A stretch of 64,000 bases of DNA from NCBI GenBank assembly GCA_963978545.1, contig OZ021731.1:57895242-57959241 (forward strand). The letters run 5' to 3'. How positions within the stretch are numbered: the first letter of the stretch is position 1; each line of letters opens with the position of its first letter. Positions 44,602 to 56,416 of this stretch are shown in pieces. Made by a program: the position numbers and the translations under genes. The notes under the pieces are model-generated. The model searched no databases, was not told where the DNA came from, and worked only from the letters and a program-made list of their open reading frames with translations. The stretch comes from Linyphia triangularis. Its lineage: Eukaryota > Arthropoda > Arachnida > Araneae > Linyphiidae.

Positions 44602-45687
44602 AAAAGCAAGACTTTTCAAATTAAGGAAGGAAAAGACCCCCCTCCTCCCCCCCCCCCCCACACACACATCGTTTATAGCAGCATTTATAACAATTGACGC
44701 TGATTTATCAAACACACCAGTTCTGTCAAAAGCCAAGTCTATAGAAAACCAGTATCTTCATTTTCATTTGAAGAATTTGAAGATTCCGAAATCTGTCTCA
44801 TATCAGAATAAAAAAGTCTATTTCCTGTATTTCCCCAATATCTTGTATTTGAGCATTTTTACTTCGTTCTGTTGCTTTTGAAGAATCAAACAGATTTGCC
44901 TAAGCTGATTTTTTAAAAGACACAACATTTTTCGAAAAAATTTAATGCACCTACTCTTGTTAAAGGTTTTTTAATATTACGATATTTGTTTATGGTATTT
45001 TCTTACCTTATGTTTTATTTGTTGATCCGATACAATAGGAAGTGAACTTTTTTTCACATAAACAATTTAATTTTTTATTAAATGGGAACATACATCAGCA
45101 AACATGAAAAAAAAAATGAAAAAAATATGGCATTCACGCAACACAAACTAAATAGAACACTCTAGGAAGACAACCAACTCGAACAGAGAATGCAGTTGGT
45201 GGTTGTGACGCAGAGAAACCATTAGCCAGAGTCAGAAGAGCATGCGCGTTAACAATGCACATTTGAAGGCCCGACCTCGATTTCCAAGGTCATTCAAATA
45301 TTCATTGATTATTTATTTCTTCTAAAGTTTAATTTCAACCATTCATAGTTTCAAATGAGAGATATTATGTTTCATCATTCCTTTTTTAACAGATTGGGGA
45401 GAAATTGGGCTGAAAACTTAAAAATTTAAAGTTATTTGGGCAGCCAAAGATATTATTTGATTTAGCTGAAATTTTGTATGATAAATAAGCTTTGTAAGAG
45501 ACAACTTTTCCACATATAGGTGTTATACATTTCTTACTTTTAATTTTTTCACTCCACCCTATTAGCCATTAGACCCTAGTCTTACCATTGAAATGACATG
45601 TTTTTAGAAGAAATATGTTGACTGGAGTAGCCAATATTAATAAATATATGTATTAAATAAATTTTTTTGCAGGTGATTATAAAAAAT

Positions 45688-45836
45688 ATTGTATGCAACA
45701 GGTGGGAAAATACTTTTTCAAAATCGGTAAATCGTATAAACAAAGACTCGTGATATCGCACTCGTCAAATAAGCGTTTTATCTCGTTTGAAAAAGTATTA
45801 CTTTCCCTACTAGTTGCACAGAAGCCGTGCGCGAAA
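45688..45836. mobile_element. Element M foldback, copy 1
   Basis: TTGTATGCAAC-GTGGGAAAATACTTTTTCAAA faces TTTGAAAAAGTATTACTTTCCC-AGTTGC. The loop holds TCGGTAAATCGTAT and ACTCGTGATATCGCACTCGTCAAATAAGCG. Copy 2 at 63066-63186 shares the layout. Short non-autonomous element; no duplication resolved. Confidence 0.65.
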
Positions 45837-45944
45837 AACCAAGTATCTACGCTCGTGAAACTGAGCATCTAGCACTAGCAAGACAGTTGGGTTTTTGCGT
45901 ACGGCCTCCGGTTGCACAAAGAACTATTTTTTAATCATAATATG

Positions 45945-46130
45945 CCGATGTTAAGTTGACCCATTTCATGTACCTTTTTCTCTGAAAGTAATTAACAGAA
46001 AAACCTAATTTTCTTTCAATGCATTCAACAGACACGTGTTATTCCATTGAAGTGAGATTTTAAGTGCAATTAGCTTATTTCATTTTAAAAACATATAATT
46101 TTGAAAGTCACTTGACATTTTTTAAGGTCC
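45945..46130 (+). repeat. Dispersed repeat P, copy 2
   Basis: Counterpart of 22815-23000 (blocks TACCTTTTTCTCTGAAAGTAATT, CCTAATTTT, CAGACACGTGTTATTCCA, GAAAGTCACTTGA). Confidence 0.55.
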
Positions 46131-46538
46131 TCACGAATTTTGAGCGAAAAACTTCCTAACAACAAATATTTTGGAAAAATATCACTTCAGTAAAATAACA
46201 AACGTAGGGAACATAAAATGCAGGGATTTCAATATATTCTCAAATGCATCTCTTCTCATTGATTAAGAAATTAAATGATTATGGACATCAGGGGAATTCG
46301 ACCAATATAATTTTCTATAGAGTGATACAAGTAAGATTCAATTAAAAGCAAGAATATTTTCATTTGTTAGAAGTTAGTCTCTGGTTCAGCACCTTTAGTA
46401 GTGGCCTGGATAGCTACAGAAGACCGCTTGGCAATTTAATAGATACTGACTCAGAATAATTGTCAGAGGCAAAGAACACGCTTAAAGCTTTATGTAGTGA
46501 AAGAACAAAGAGAAAGGGAGGGGAGACGACTAAATAGT
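46131..46538. other. Featureless stretch
   Basis: Nothing recognised before element U copy 2. Confidence 0.45.
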
Positions 46539-46933
46539 TGAGCAATTCTCAGGAATTGACTCATTAAGCTCTTTTTTTTCCTCTTCGTAAACAGATTGGA
46601 ATAGTAAAATTATGATGATTTCAGTAGTTATGCTTTTTTTTTATATATAATATTAGTTAGAGGCAAAGTTATATGGAAAAATAATTGTAATAACTAAGTA
46701 AACTACACATTTATGAAATGCATGGGTAATAGTGTCCCGTGCGTCAGTGGGTCATATATGTGTATGTGATCTAGTTATAATAATTATATTTCCATACAAC
46801 TTTGTCTCCGAATAATACTATATGAAAACATAATTACCAGATTCTCTTAATTTTACTAGTCTTATCTATTTACGAAAAAAAAAAAAAAAAAAAGAGTGTA
46901 GTGTTCAGTGCATCAGCCCCCAGAAAATTGTCC
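46539..46933. mobile_element. Element U foldback, copy 2
   Basis: Left arm CTTCGTAAACAGATTGGAATAGTAAAATTATG ... AGGCAAAGTTATATGGAAAAATAATTGTAATAACTA pairs with right arm TAGTTATAATAATTATATTTCCATACAACTTTGTCTCC ... ATTTTACTAGTCTTATCTATTTACG. Outer ends: GAGCAATTCTCAGG at the left, CAGAAAATTGTCC at the right. The right terminus GGACAATTTTCTG resembles family F (GGACAATTCCCG). An A-run lies at 46875-46893. Confidence 0.78.
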
Positions 46934-47520
46934 ATTTGTTCTTAAAAATTAAATATTTACTTAACATATTTTAGTTATAAGTTATTACATTTTAACCATA
47001 TTTAATCTGTCAAATTAAATAAATGATAAAATCGTTATCGAAAATTTAAAACTAATGAAAAATAACAAGTAGCTACCTTACCGTGCGGGAACTTCACACA
47101 TCCGAGGGTTGGAAAATTACTTGAACGTCTTCCTAATGTGTGTAAAATAAGTTTTTAGATATTCGTAGCTCATTTATATAAACAATGGATTCGTGTCAAT
47201 AAAAAAAAAAAAAACAGTTACAAAGAAATTTTGTACGTCTTTCGTTATAATGGATGAGACATCAATCGCACCGAAAGAAATTTTAACTTTGAACCTTGTT
47301 TTCACCGAAACAGCTACCAGTAAAATTTCCCAGCACTGTAGCATTTTGATTGGTTGATTCATAAATAAAAAAAATTAAAAAAAAAAAAAAAAAAAACATT
47401 TCATGGAAACTCCTGCAATTTATTGGCCAAGAGAATAAAATGTGAAAATGTCGATTGGCAAATTTTTTTGACAACCGTCATTAATGGGTCAATTAAAATT
47501 TTAAAACCGTATTACTTAGA

Positions 47521-47555
<35 letters not shown>

Positions 47556-47585
47556 CTTCATCAAAATAGTCTTTTTCTGAATAAT
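46934..47585. other. Gene-free stretch with long A and T runs
   Basis: A-run at 47377-47396 and a 33-T run at 47523-47555. Short open frames (47174-47474, minus) are low-complexity. Confidence 0.5.
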
Positions 47586-48144
47586 GAAAAATTTCCGTAT
47601 TTTTTTTTATTTTTTTTTATTTTATTATTATTTTTATTTAATCCTAAATGTTTCGAAAAGGCCATAAACACAAAAATTTCTGCTCCAATGCACTTTTTCT
47701 TTCTTTTTTTTAAAAAAAAATTTGCAATCAAAGTTCCCCTGTTAGACGTTGGCGAGAAAACGATTCATTTGACTCGAATTGAATGTGACGTCAAGAGATC
47801 TCAAACATCTTGACTTAAAATGCTGCAACGGAAACCAGTTGTGCAAGTTTCTCGCAAATCGCGCAAACCTATACGGGATAAGGCAATTGTCTACCAAATC
47901 AACGCCAACTATTTGGCAAAAACCCCACGATAACCATAGAAACGGAAGTATCTCTTGACGTCACAAATTTTATTGAGTGTTTTGATCGGATTGGTTTTGG
48001 CTCAGTTTTGTGGCATTTTCTTTTCTTAATATTTAAATAACTAATTTTTTTAAAGAACTTTTGTTTAAATATTTGTAAACAGAAAGAAATTCTTTATAAA
48101 TATAAACTCATTTCACTCGTTTTTAAAAAATGCTGGAATTGTCC
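47586..48144 (+). mobile_element. Family F element, copy 1, AT target duplication
   Basis: Right end AAATGCTGGAATTGTCC, eroded left end GAAAAATTTCCGTATT; AT lies outside both. Shared with copies 2 and 3: AATGTTTCGAAAAG-CCATAAACA, GAATGTGACGTCA, TGCAACGGAAACCAG, CGCCAACTATTTGG, TCGGATTGGTTTTGGCTC, TTCTTAATATTTAAATAACT. It carries two TGACGTCA palindromes, at 47785 and 47956. No coding sequence. Confidence 0.85.
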
Positions 48145-51100
48145 ATTCAGTTGGAAAATTAACACTAGTGGCAATTTTTTTTTTTACAATTTTCGATTTG
48201 CAAATGAATTTTACTCTCATGTTTTCTCTAAGTTTTTTAAACTGATACATGACATTAAATCTTACTACGAACGCAATAATGATATTAACACATTAAATCA
48301 GTTATACGTTGACAAGAAAACATGATGCTACACTGTTAAAACAGGATATAAAGAAATAAGAAGAGTATACAAATTTTCAATTAAATTTAAATTTGAATTT
48401 TTGAGTAGAATTTTTTTTTCTCAATGTGCGTGATACAAACTAAAAAGGATATTTTCAATTTTAAGAAAACATTCAATTAAAGAAAGAAAGTGCAAAATGT
48501 ATGGCGCCAGGCGTAATGTCAATAAAAGCTTAGCGTATGCATAATTCCATATTTTAAAACAGCTTCTAAATGGAAAAGCTAGTTTACCAAAAAAATTTTC
48601 TTCCTTCGTAATTTGAGATTTCAAAGATTTGAAAATCTCACTTGCAAATCAGGGTTGGATCTTAATAATAATTTATTTTTTTTGGTGGGGGGGGGGGGGG
48701 GGAGCACATGCAGTTGCCTAAGAAACGAGAGAAAATTTAATTGTTTGCGTAATGAAATGAGGAAAAAAAAAAAAAAAAAAAAACCTAATTGCAAACCAAG
48801 AAGAAGTAAGTATTTATTGTTTGGAAGTAAAAAAAAAAGTCCCCTTCAATGTTAACGCCCAGTGTTTATCACGGAAAACATTAAATTTATTAAAGAAAAG
48901 CATAATTTTGGTGTATTATATCAACTGTTTTTAGAAAAGGCATTGCCCCATTTGCAGTTAAATACTTCAACTAGACCATTATCGTTAAAATTCGCTAGAA
49001 ATATTGCTTAAAAATTATTAACTTCTTCATTTGAAACTTTCTTTCCTAATCACATTTTACTGGCGTGACTAATAAAGATTAGTCGTAACATTTCACAACA
49101 GATGGCACTGCAAGCCTGAAGAAAAGGTATATTAGTAAAGAATTTTTTCTGTTAAGTTATCGGCTAAAGTTGGAATTGAATACTTGTTACATATCTTTCT
49201 CTGTTCTGAATAGAGTATATTCAGATTCTTCTGGTGACACCTAAAAATACTGTATAATTTTTTTTTTTCAAGAAAGCTAGAAATCTAAAAGCACCATTTT
49301 TTGCTGTATTTGAAATGCATTTACATGCGTGGTTTTTATTTTAATTTTATTAGAAATGATATTTTTTTACCATTTTGTCCATTTATGTAGAATTTTGAAA
49401 TTTTTCAGATTGGTTGATCGTATTAGCTTTTCCATCGCAAAAGAGTTGAGTTACTAAAGAATAATATTACACCGAAACAATTAAAACTGTTGTGCAAATT
49501 TCAATTTGTTAAGGAGAACTGCATCGTCTTTGTCTTTCGAATGAAAATGTTCTTAAACAAGGAAAACTCCAATTAAGCTATTCGATAATTTACATGGAAG
49601 ATTACGCCTATTAAAAATCTTCTGAGGCTTGATAACACTACACTACATCTGAGACATCAAATAATTATAACCTAATAGATTCTTAAACTAAAAAAAACAC
49701 ATTTCTTGCCTAAAAACAGAACTTTTTTCCCCATCTCTTTATAATCATGTTATAGTTGGAGAATACAGAAAATTTTACGTATTTTCAACCGAAATACGTC
49801 ATTTTCTATCATTAAAATATTCTGTTTTGATTCTCCCGAAAGCCCATTGTATCGCTTTTGTAGAATTAAAAAGCAAATTCTTGAGTCTGAATTCCTTTCG
49901 AAACTGCATTTTTACATCCTGAAGCTCAAGTAACTATTTTTCATAAGCTTGATCAAATTCTTTCAAAACCAAAAGTTAATGTTATTAGTTAAGCAAAATA
50001 AAGATAGGAAATTAAAAAAAGAAAGAAAACTGCGCTAGCCGAACGTTTTTATTTAATAAGATTTCTTTTGCAAAAATATTTGAACCCCCCCCCCCCCCCA
50101 AAAAAAAAAAAAAAACTACCAGATATCTTAAATACCTCAATAAATCCTTGATTTATTTATTCTATTTTTAATGAGGCTATTTAGTAACCCTAATCTGTAA
50201 ACTATATTTAAGAGGATATCATAGAGTATAAATGAATAATATTATAATTAATGAATAAAATTCATGCTTCACATGGCACGTCTACAGAATGCTCTATTTC
50301 CTATTTTATTTTCAAAAGTAGTCACACAAAAAAAAACCACAACAACAAAAACACTGCATATATTGTTACCGATTCCTGAAAAATGCGGGCTCATTGTTAA
50401 TTCACAGAAAACTCCCGATTCAAACTACTACTTTCACTGGTGATCCATCATCATTGTTTCCAGAGAAATCTCGCATGAATATAAAGCTTGTGCTTAAAGC
50501 GTACGCCCAAACAGAAAATTTTCACCTCTTTCTAAAATATCCGATAACGAGTTATTCCATTCATGTTATTCAAAACATATATCGTCGCAACATTCAGCAC
50601 CAACAAAGTAGGGTTAGGTTTGGTTATCATCCATTGAACTGAACCCCCTCCCACTCGCCCCCAAAAAATGGTTTGGAATAATTAAAGGGTTTTTATTTGA
50701 TATTCTTATTTTAATACGGGGTAATGACAATGGAATATTTCTTTGAGTCTTTGGTACTTTTATCAGATGGAAGATGTTGTGTTTTATCGTTTGGTGTTTT
50801 GTGCAGGAAAATGATCTTGCATCTGACATCGGTAAAGGAGTATTTTTCTGTTATGTTATGAAGATTTTTTTTTATCTGGTGTTTGTTTATGGAAAAGATT
50901 TTCTGTTGTATGATTTGGGTTTGCATAGGGCGATGACTTGGGTGTGATTGTAGCCATTTAAATAGTTGTGAATTTATATAATAGTGATTGATCGTGGAGG
51001 TAATTTAATGGTGGTTGATTAGATGATATTGGAAAGATTCTGTTGCATTATTGGAACACATGATAGTATTTTGTACTAATATAAAGACGCATTTTCGAAA

Positions 51101-53323
51101 TAGAGTTTTTTAAAATATTCGAATTCGCTAAAATATGATTGAACAGGAAAATTAAGGGACAAAGGACGACATATTAACGGATTGTTTTGTGAAATTTTTT
51201 AAGATTTGGCGAAATTTGTTTCGAAGTTGCAAGAAACGAAAATTAAATGCTTTAACTCGATAAAGCTCGTAAAATCAGTTAGGGAATTAATTATGTTTAT
51301 GAAAAAAATAAATGGTCGAGGATGCATGCAGTGCATTGTGCAATCTTTATGGATGTTAAACCATTTAATCTAAAGAATAGTACAATAAAGATTAATTTTA
51401 CAGTCATAGAAAAGAAGCATTAGTATTGATATCTATGGTATTGACAGACTTCTTTCGTGATTTTGTTCTGAACTTTTTGATGGGAAAACTGCATGCCTTA
51501 ATGAAATAAAATTAAATAATAATATAATGTATGATTAACGACTACCGACTTGAAATAATAAATATTTAAAAAATCAAACTTTGATTTGTCAAAGAAAGAC
51601 TATAAAAATTCAAATGCAATAGCAATAATGATGAATTTTTAATCTAAAATATGTAACAGAAGAATGGAATGTATTAGAATTCACAGTTTTAGTCCTTTTT
51701 TCATTTTATTTGTTACATTTTTATTTCACAAGTTTAATGAATAAATTATATAATTCAAAGGGCGATTAACTATGATTTACCTATTATTCTCGTTTTATAA
51801 TAATCTTAAAAAAAAAAGAAGAAAAAAAAAAGAAAAAAAAAAAAGAGGAGCTTAACGAGTTACGACGTTGAAACTAAATAACATTCTATACTTATATCAT
51901 TTATAGCAAATGACGAAGTTTCGTTTGAGATTCTGATATATACTTTCGTAAAAATACATAAACTCATCCTTCAAGCCTATTTTAAATCCCCTCCTAGTAT
52001 TTACACGCACAGACGATACCTTTCAAAACTTACAAACAGCATCGTATAAGCAATAAACTACTTAACACATTTCCAGCAAACTTTTGGCAGTCCAAGCAAA
52101 ACAGATGCTTCTCTTATTCACGCATCAGGAACCCAAAAACAGTCGCTACTGTACACACCAAAAAAACAAAAATCGAAGACACTGAAATCCACTAAGACTC
52201 CATTATTCGAATTTTGACAGCCATTTTTTTTTTTTTTTAGTGTTCTATTCTCGGAAGCAAAAAGGCCAAAACCGTTCTGCTCCAGAGCTAGCACTCCCAA
52301 ATCGCTTTTTTATCCACTGCTACTTTCTACCATGAACATATGCATCCATTCAGTTGGACGATTGGGAGGCACCCCTCAGGAAGCTTCGCAAATTTCTGCC
52401 ATAAACTAAGCCCCTCGTACAACTGTTCCATTGGAGCTTTCAGCAAGGCGCTCCAGAGCTTCACTAAGCAGCGTGTTAACAGGAGATAGGGTAAGGGGGG
52501 CAGGATTGTTGCTTTTTTATTGTTTATCCGTCTTTTTTTTTTATTTTTATTGTTATTGTTTTTTTTTTTAGAAGAAGGTTGTCTGTGTGCATGCCTGCGA
52601 GTCAGTGCTTTTTTTTCTCTTTTCTTTTTGCAGCGGATTCCAGATGTTATGAAAGACAATGCGCTTGCAGTGTTTTTTATTTTACGCCCCCGCCGTTTTC
52701 TGCGGAAAAGAGGAAAGGGCATGCTGGGTTATGGCATCAGATAGTTTGCTTTTTTTGAGAGTGGGCTTTTGTTTTGAGGGCTATTGCGGAAAGGATATTT
52801 GAAAAGTATTTCCTTTTTGTACGATGATGTAGATACAGGTTAATTGACTATCGCGTCCAGGGGGAGTCTCTGACGTTTCGATTTCCTTTGTACGGTAATG
52901 TTAAAATAGCACTTATATCAGAAACGTTTTCTAAAAAAAAAAGAAGCTATTCAACAAAAAAATTTAAATTTTTATTGAATGTTAACTGAACTGTTTTAAA
53001 GAATTTAACTTGAGCTTTTTTTAGAAAATTAGTGTGTCCGGAAATTATAGGTTAATAGGTACAGAAGCTATACATATTTTATAAAAGGAAAAAACAACAC
53101 TAAATCCATTAAAACGTTTTGTTAAAAATTTTAATACAGTTGAGGTAACACTATAGTGAAAAAATTGGAAGACTTTTATAGAATAGTTTTTTAAAAATGT
53201 TCCTTATATATGCATGTTATTTTAACATTACTATGATAGAGAAATATAAATTGGGGCGGCAAATAGGGCCTTACATGCAAGAACTTTTTTTTTATATAAT
53301 AATTCCTAATGGATATAGAATAT
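48145..53323. other. Long gene-free stretch
   Basis: Contains homopolymers (G-run 48686-48702, A-run 48763-48783, C15 then A16 at 50085-50115, A/G run 51809-51846, T-run 52225-52238) and GC-richer patches at 52320-52480 and 52590-52740. The 131-codon minus-strand open frame at 52327-52722 joins a GC-richer part to a lysine/asparagine low-complexity part and is not convincing. No dispersed element of the lettered families recognised. Confidence 0.4.
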
Positions 53324-53458
53324 AACTAGAGGTTTGGAACATCGCACATCTTTCAATCACACTATAATACTGACGTGAATTTGTGTCATTTACCGTTTTT
53401 ATATTTTCATCATTCACTTAGAGGAAATGGTCAGTTTGGCGGTATTGGCTTGTAAATG

Positions 53459-53492
<34 letters not shown>

Positions 53493-54111
53493 AAGAAAGA
53501 AAAAAAAAAGGACTTTTTTTTTTTTTTTTAAATGGTGATTTTGACAATATACTTTTAGATAATCCTAATATCATCCTTTGTTATAAAGCGAAACTGAGGG
53601 GAGAAGAAAAAAAGATTCTTAATGAGGTATGCTCAAGGCAAGAGAGCTGTGTATTGAAAGCATTCGTTTTTCAACTTTTTACGCCACTAAAACATTTTTA
53701 CGGGAATTTCGGAAATGAGGATGTCTAAAACACTTTAAGAGGCATTGCCACAGCGATTTTTATCAAAATCGTTGGAGCCGGTTTTTTGCAATGATTGAAA
53801 AACATGATTTTTTCATTGGCTGCTACCTTATGCGTATGCGCGATTTTGACGAAAACCTTAACGGTAGGTCCCATGGCCACCACTAACCCTGATCTCAAAT
53901 TTGAACATCGTAGGTCAATTTGTTCGTGAGTTATGCTGACTACAGACACACATACATACACACAGACAGACATTTTTTCTAGATCACTTTTTTGAAATCA
54001 AGATGTTCCAAAACGTGGAGAAATGAAAAAAAAAAAATCGATTTTTTATTTTTATTTTGACCGAATACTATACTTTCATTACCCTATGTATACATAAGGG
54101 TAATTGAAAGT
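53324..54111 (+). mobile_element. Family B element, copy 4 (longest, 788 bp)
   Basis: It starts ACTAGAGGTTTGGAACATCGCAC and ends in the hairpin ACTTTCATTACCCTATGTATACATAAGGGTAATTGAAAGT. The middle has a 29-A run at 53462-53490 followed by GAAA repeats and a T-run, at the site where copy 3 has 20 A and copy 1 has six. An ACACA/CAGA run lies at 53945-53970. The 90-codon and 82-codon open frames across it are not coding. Confidence 0.9.
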
Positions 54112-55509
54112 AAAAATAGATTGAAAGAACAACAAAGAAAGATAATTTATCATTAATGGGATTATTAAATAAAGAAATTTTAATAGCCGCGTATAATCAT
54201 TCTTAAAACCCTTTTTTATTCTTCCAGTTTTTTGCACATTTTGTGAGATATAGTAACAAATTATACTCTAAAAAGTTCAAATAGTTTTGAGAATGGTATT
54301 GAGCAATTCTTAAACGTTATTCCCAATATCATAACAGAAGTAACATAAACTTTTATTGAATTTTAACTGACACTAATATTTCATTATTGTTCAGTTAATA
54401 TACTTGTTAGATTAATTTAGTACGTTTTCGTTGGTATTATGTTGTTAATTACCAATGTAATGTCTAATACTGCATACAATAAAACTGAATATTTCAATTT
54501 ACATAAGTTTTTAATTATTTGACCATTTACTTCTGAATTGGTAGAAAAATAAAGAATTATATACTTATACTGAAAATGAGAGGATAACAAAAAATGAGGC
54601 AAGGAAAGCAATAAACAAATTTAAAGAAGATGTATTCATATCCTTAATTGATTGTGTTTGTAATCAATTTTTGTAAATATGTAACCAATTTAAATAAAAT
54701 TTTTATAGTTTATTTTTAAAATGACAAATTTCTATTACAAGTACGTTTGCATTTCTCAGCGTTTTTTATCAAGTTTTATTAAACGTACTTACATGACTTT
54801 ACAAATCTGATACTTGTAAAAAAACCCGCAAATTTCTGTTTAATTTTCTTCAACTTACATGACTAACTTAAAAAAGAAAAGGAAAAACAGGGGAAGTAAA
54901 AATTACACACCGAAAACAAAGATTCATCCATGGACAAAAAAATAAAATAAAATGGTGCCGATTTTCTAGAAACAAAACTATCTTACCTATCTTTTTCTTA
55001 TTTTTTCAGAAGTTGACAGTTCCCTCCCTTTTAAATAGGTACTTTATTTTTCTTTCTAAATGTCATAGTTTTGAGAATAATGTCTTTATTCTGCAGATTT
55101 TTTTATTTTTTTCTTAGTGTAGGAGACCGTGAAAACCAGAGAAGCATAATTGTTGCTTTACTGGTTTTTTGTGTACTAAAAGAATCGGGTATGTTTTCAA
55201 ATGTATTGGTTGCATAAGTACTGAAATTAGACAGTTTAATTGAAACTAATATTGATTATTTTAAGATCAATTAAAATAATTTTTTGCATATTTAATACTG
55301 TACGAGTTTAAACAATTTGGTTTACATTTTAGAGGAAGTCATAGTAAGGATAATTTCCTATACTCGCTATGTTATAAGCTTCTAAGCCAGTGCATTTGGA
55401 AGCTACTTTCTATAAAACCTTGAAATTTGTAGAGAAGAAACGAAAAGAATCACTTAATGAAATTACATAAATTGTTTTCATTTAATGTCTATGTATTATA
55501 AATGAAAAT
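54112..55509. other. Featureless AT-rich stretch
   Basis: A small inverted pair ACAAGTACGTTT / AAACGTACTT at about 54738-54791. Nothing else recognised. Confidence 0.45.
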
Positions 55510-56305
55510 TAAAATAGCAAAAGATAAAATCAGATGAAACCACTGCATGTGTATTGACGTAAGGTTTTCAAATATAAAATAAAATATATTAAACGCTATT
55601 TTCGAGTTTTTAATTTATGTCATTTCCTTTTCATACCTACTCACCAAATTTCAAGGTTTTAAACAGTGTAGTTTCTAATTGCACTGGTCTAGAAGAAAAT
55701 TAAAAAAAAGCAGACGACTATTGTAGATGGAGCCACTATATAAGCAATGACGTAAGAATTCCAAATATAAAATAAAAATATATTAGAAGCTACTTTCCTG
55801 TTTTTAATTTATGTCATTTCATCAGGTGATAATTTCCGTACCTACTCACCAAATTTCAAGGTTTTAAAAAGTGTAGTTTCTAAATGCACTGATCTAGAAG
55901 AAAATTAAAAAAAAAGCAGACGATTATGGAAGATGAAGCCACTATATAGGCAAAGACGTTAGAATTCCAAATATAAAATAAAAATATATTAGAAGCTACT
56001 TTCCTGTTTTTAATTTATGTCATTTCATCAGGTGATAATTTCCGTACCTACTCACCAAATTTCAAGGTTTTAAACAGTATAGTTTCTAAATGCACTGATC
56101 TAGAAGAAAATTTAAAAAAAAGCAGACGATTATGGAAGATGGAACCACTATATAGGCAATGACGTAAGAATTCTAAATATAAAATAAAAATATATTAGAA
56201 GCTACTTTCCTGTTTTTAATTTATGTCATTTCATCAGGTGATAATTTTCGTACCTGCTGACCAAATTTCAAGGTTTTATGCAAAGTAGTTTCTAAGAACT
56301 GGATG
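55510..56305 (+). repeat. ~206-bp tandem array, about four units
   Basis: GACGTAAG-ATTC anchors at 55556, 55749, 55955 and 56161 give periods of 193, 206 and 206 bp. Each unit has AAATATAAAATAAAAATATATTA, TTTTTAATTTATGTCATTTC, CCTACTCACCAAATTTCAAGG and GCACTGATCTAGAAGAAAATT. The two inner units are the most alike, as usual for arrays whose edges decay first. Confidence 0.93.
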
Positions 56306-56327
56306 AGAAGAGTGTAACATAGAGAGT

Positions 56328-56416
56328 GTAGGGACTAGGAATTATTCTTATTTGGAATTATTCTTATTTGTGCTAGGAATTATTCTTATTACTAGGAATT
56401 ATTCTTATTTGTGCGA
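56328..56416 (+). repeat. Four ~17-24-bp units of GGAATTATTCTTATT
   Basis: (TA)GGAATTATTCTTATT with variable spacers (TG, TGTGCTA, ACTA), four times. Confidence 0.9.

Larger units (their letters stand above)
43091..45559. mobile_element. Element K: 2.47-kb element with ~0.9-1.1-kb inverted arms
   Basis: GGGTGGAGTGAAAAAATGAA at the left faces TTTTTTCACTCCACCC at the right, with TA outside both (43089-43090, 45560-45561). The left arm (43091-44221) pairs with the right arm (about 44660-45559) almost throughout: shared blocks include GGCTGAAAACTTAAAAATTT, CCAATTTCTCCCCAATCTGT, CTAGAGCGCTCTATTTAG and GAAGTGAACTTTTTTCACAT. The left arm alone has an extra ~185 bp (43752-43936). Arm similarity ends exactly where element J copy 2 sits. 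A C-run and (CA)n lie at 44638-44668. Confidence 0.88.

Noticed and set aside
52327..52722. 131-codon minus-strand open frame
   Set aside because: Half is K/N low complexity from A/T runs; the rest shows no recognisable family.
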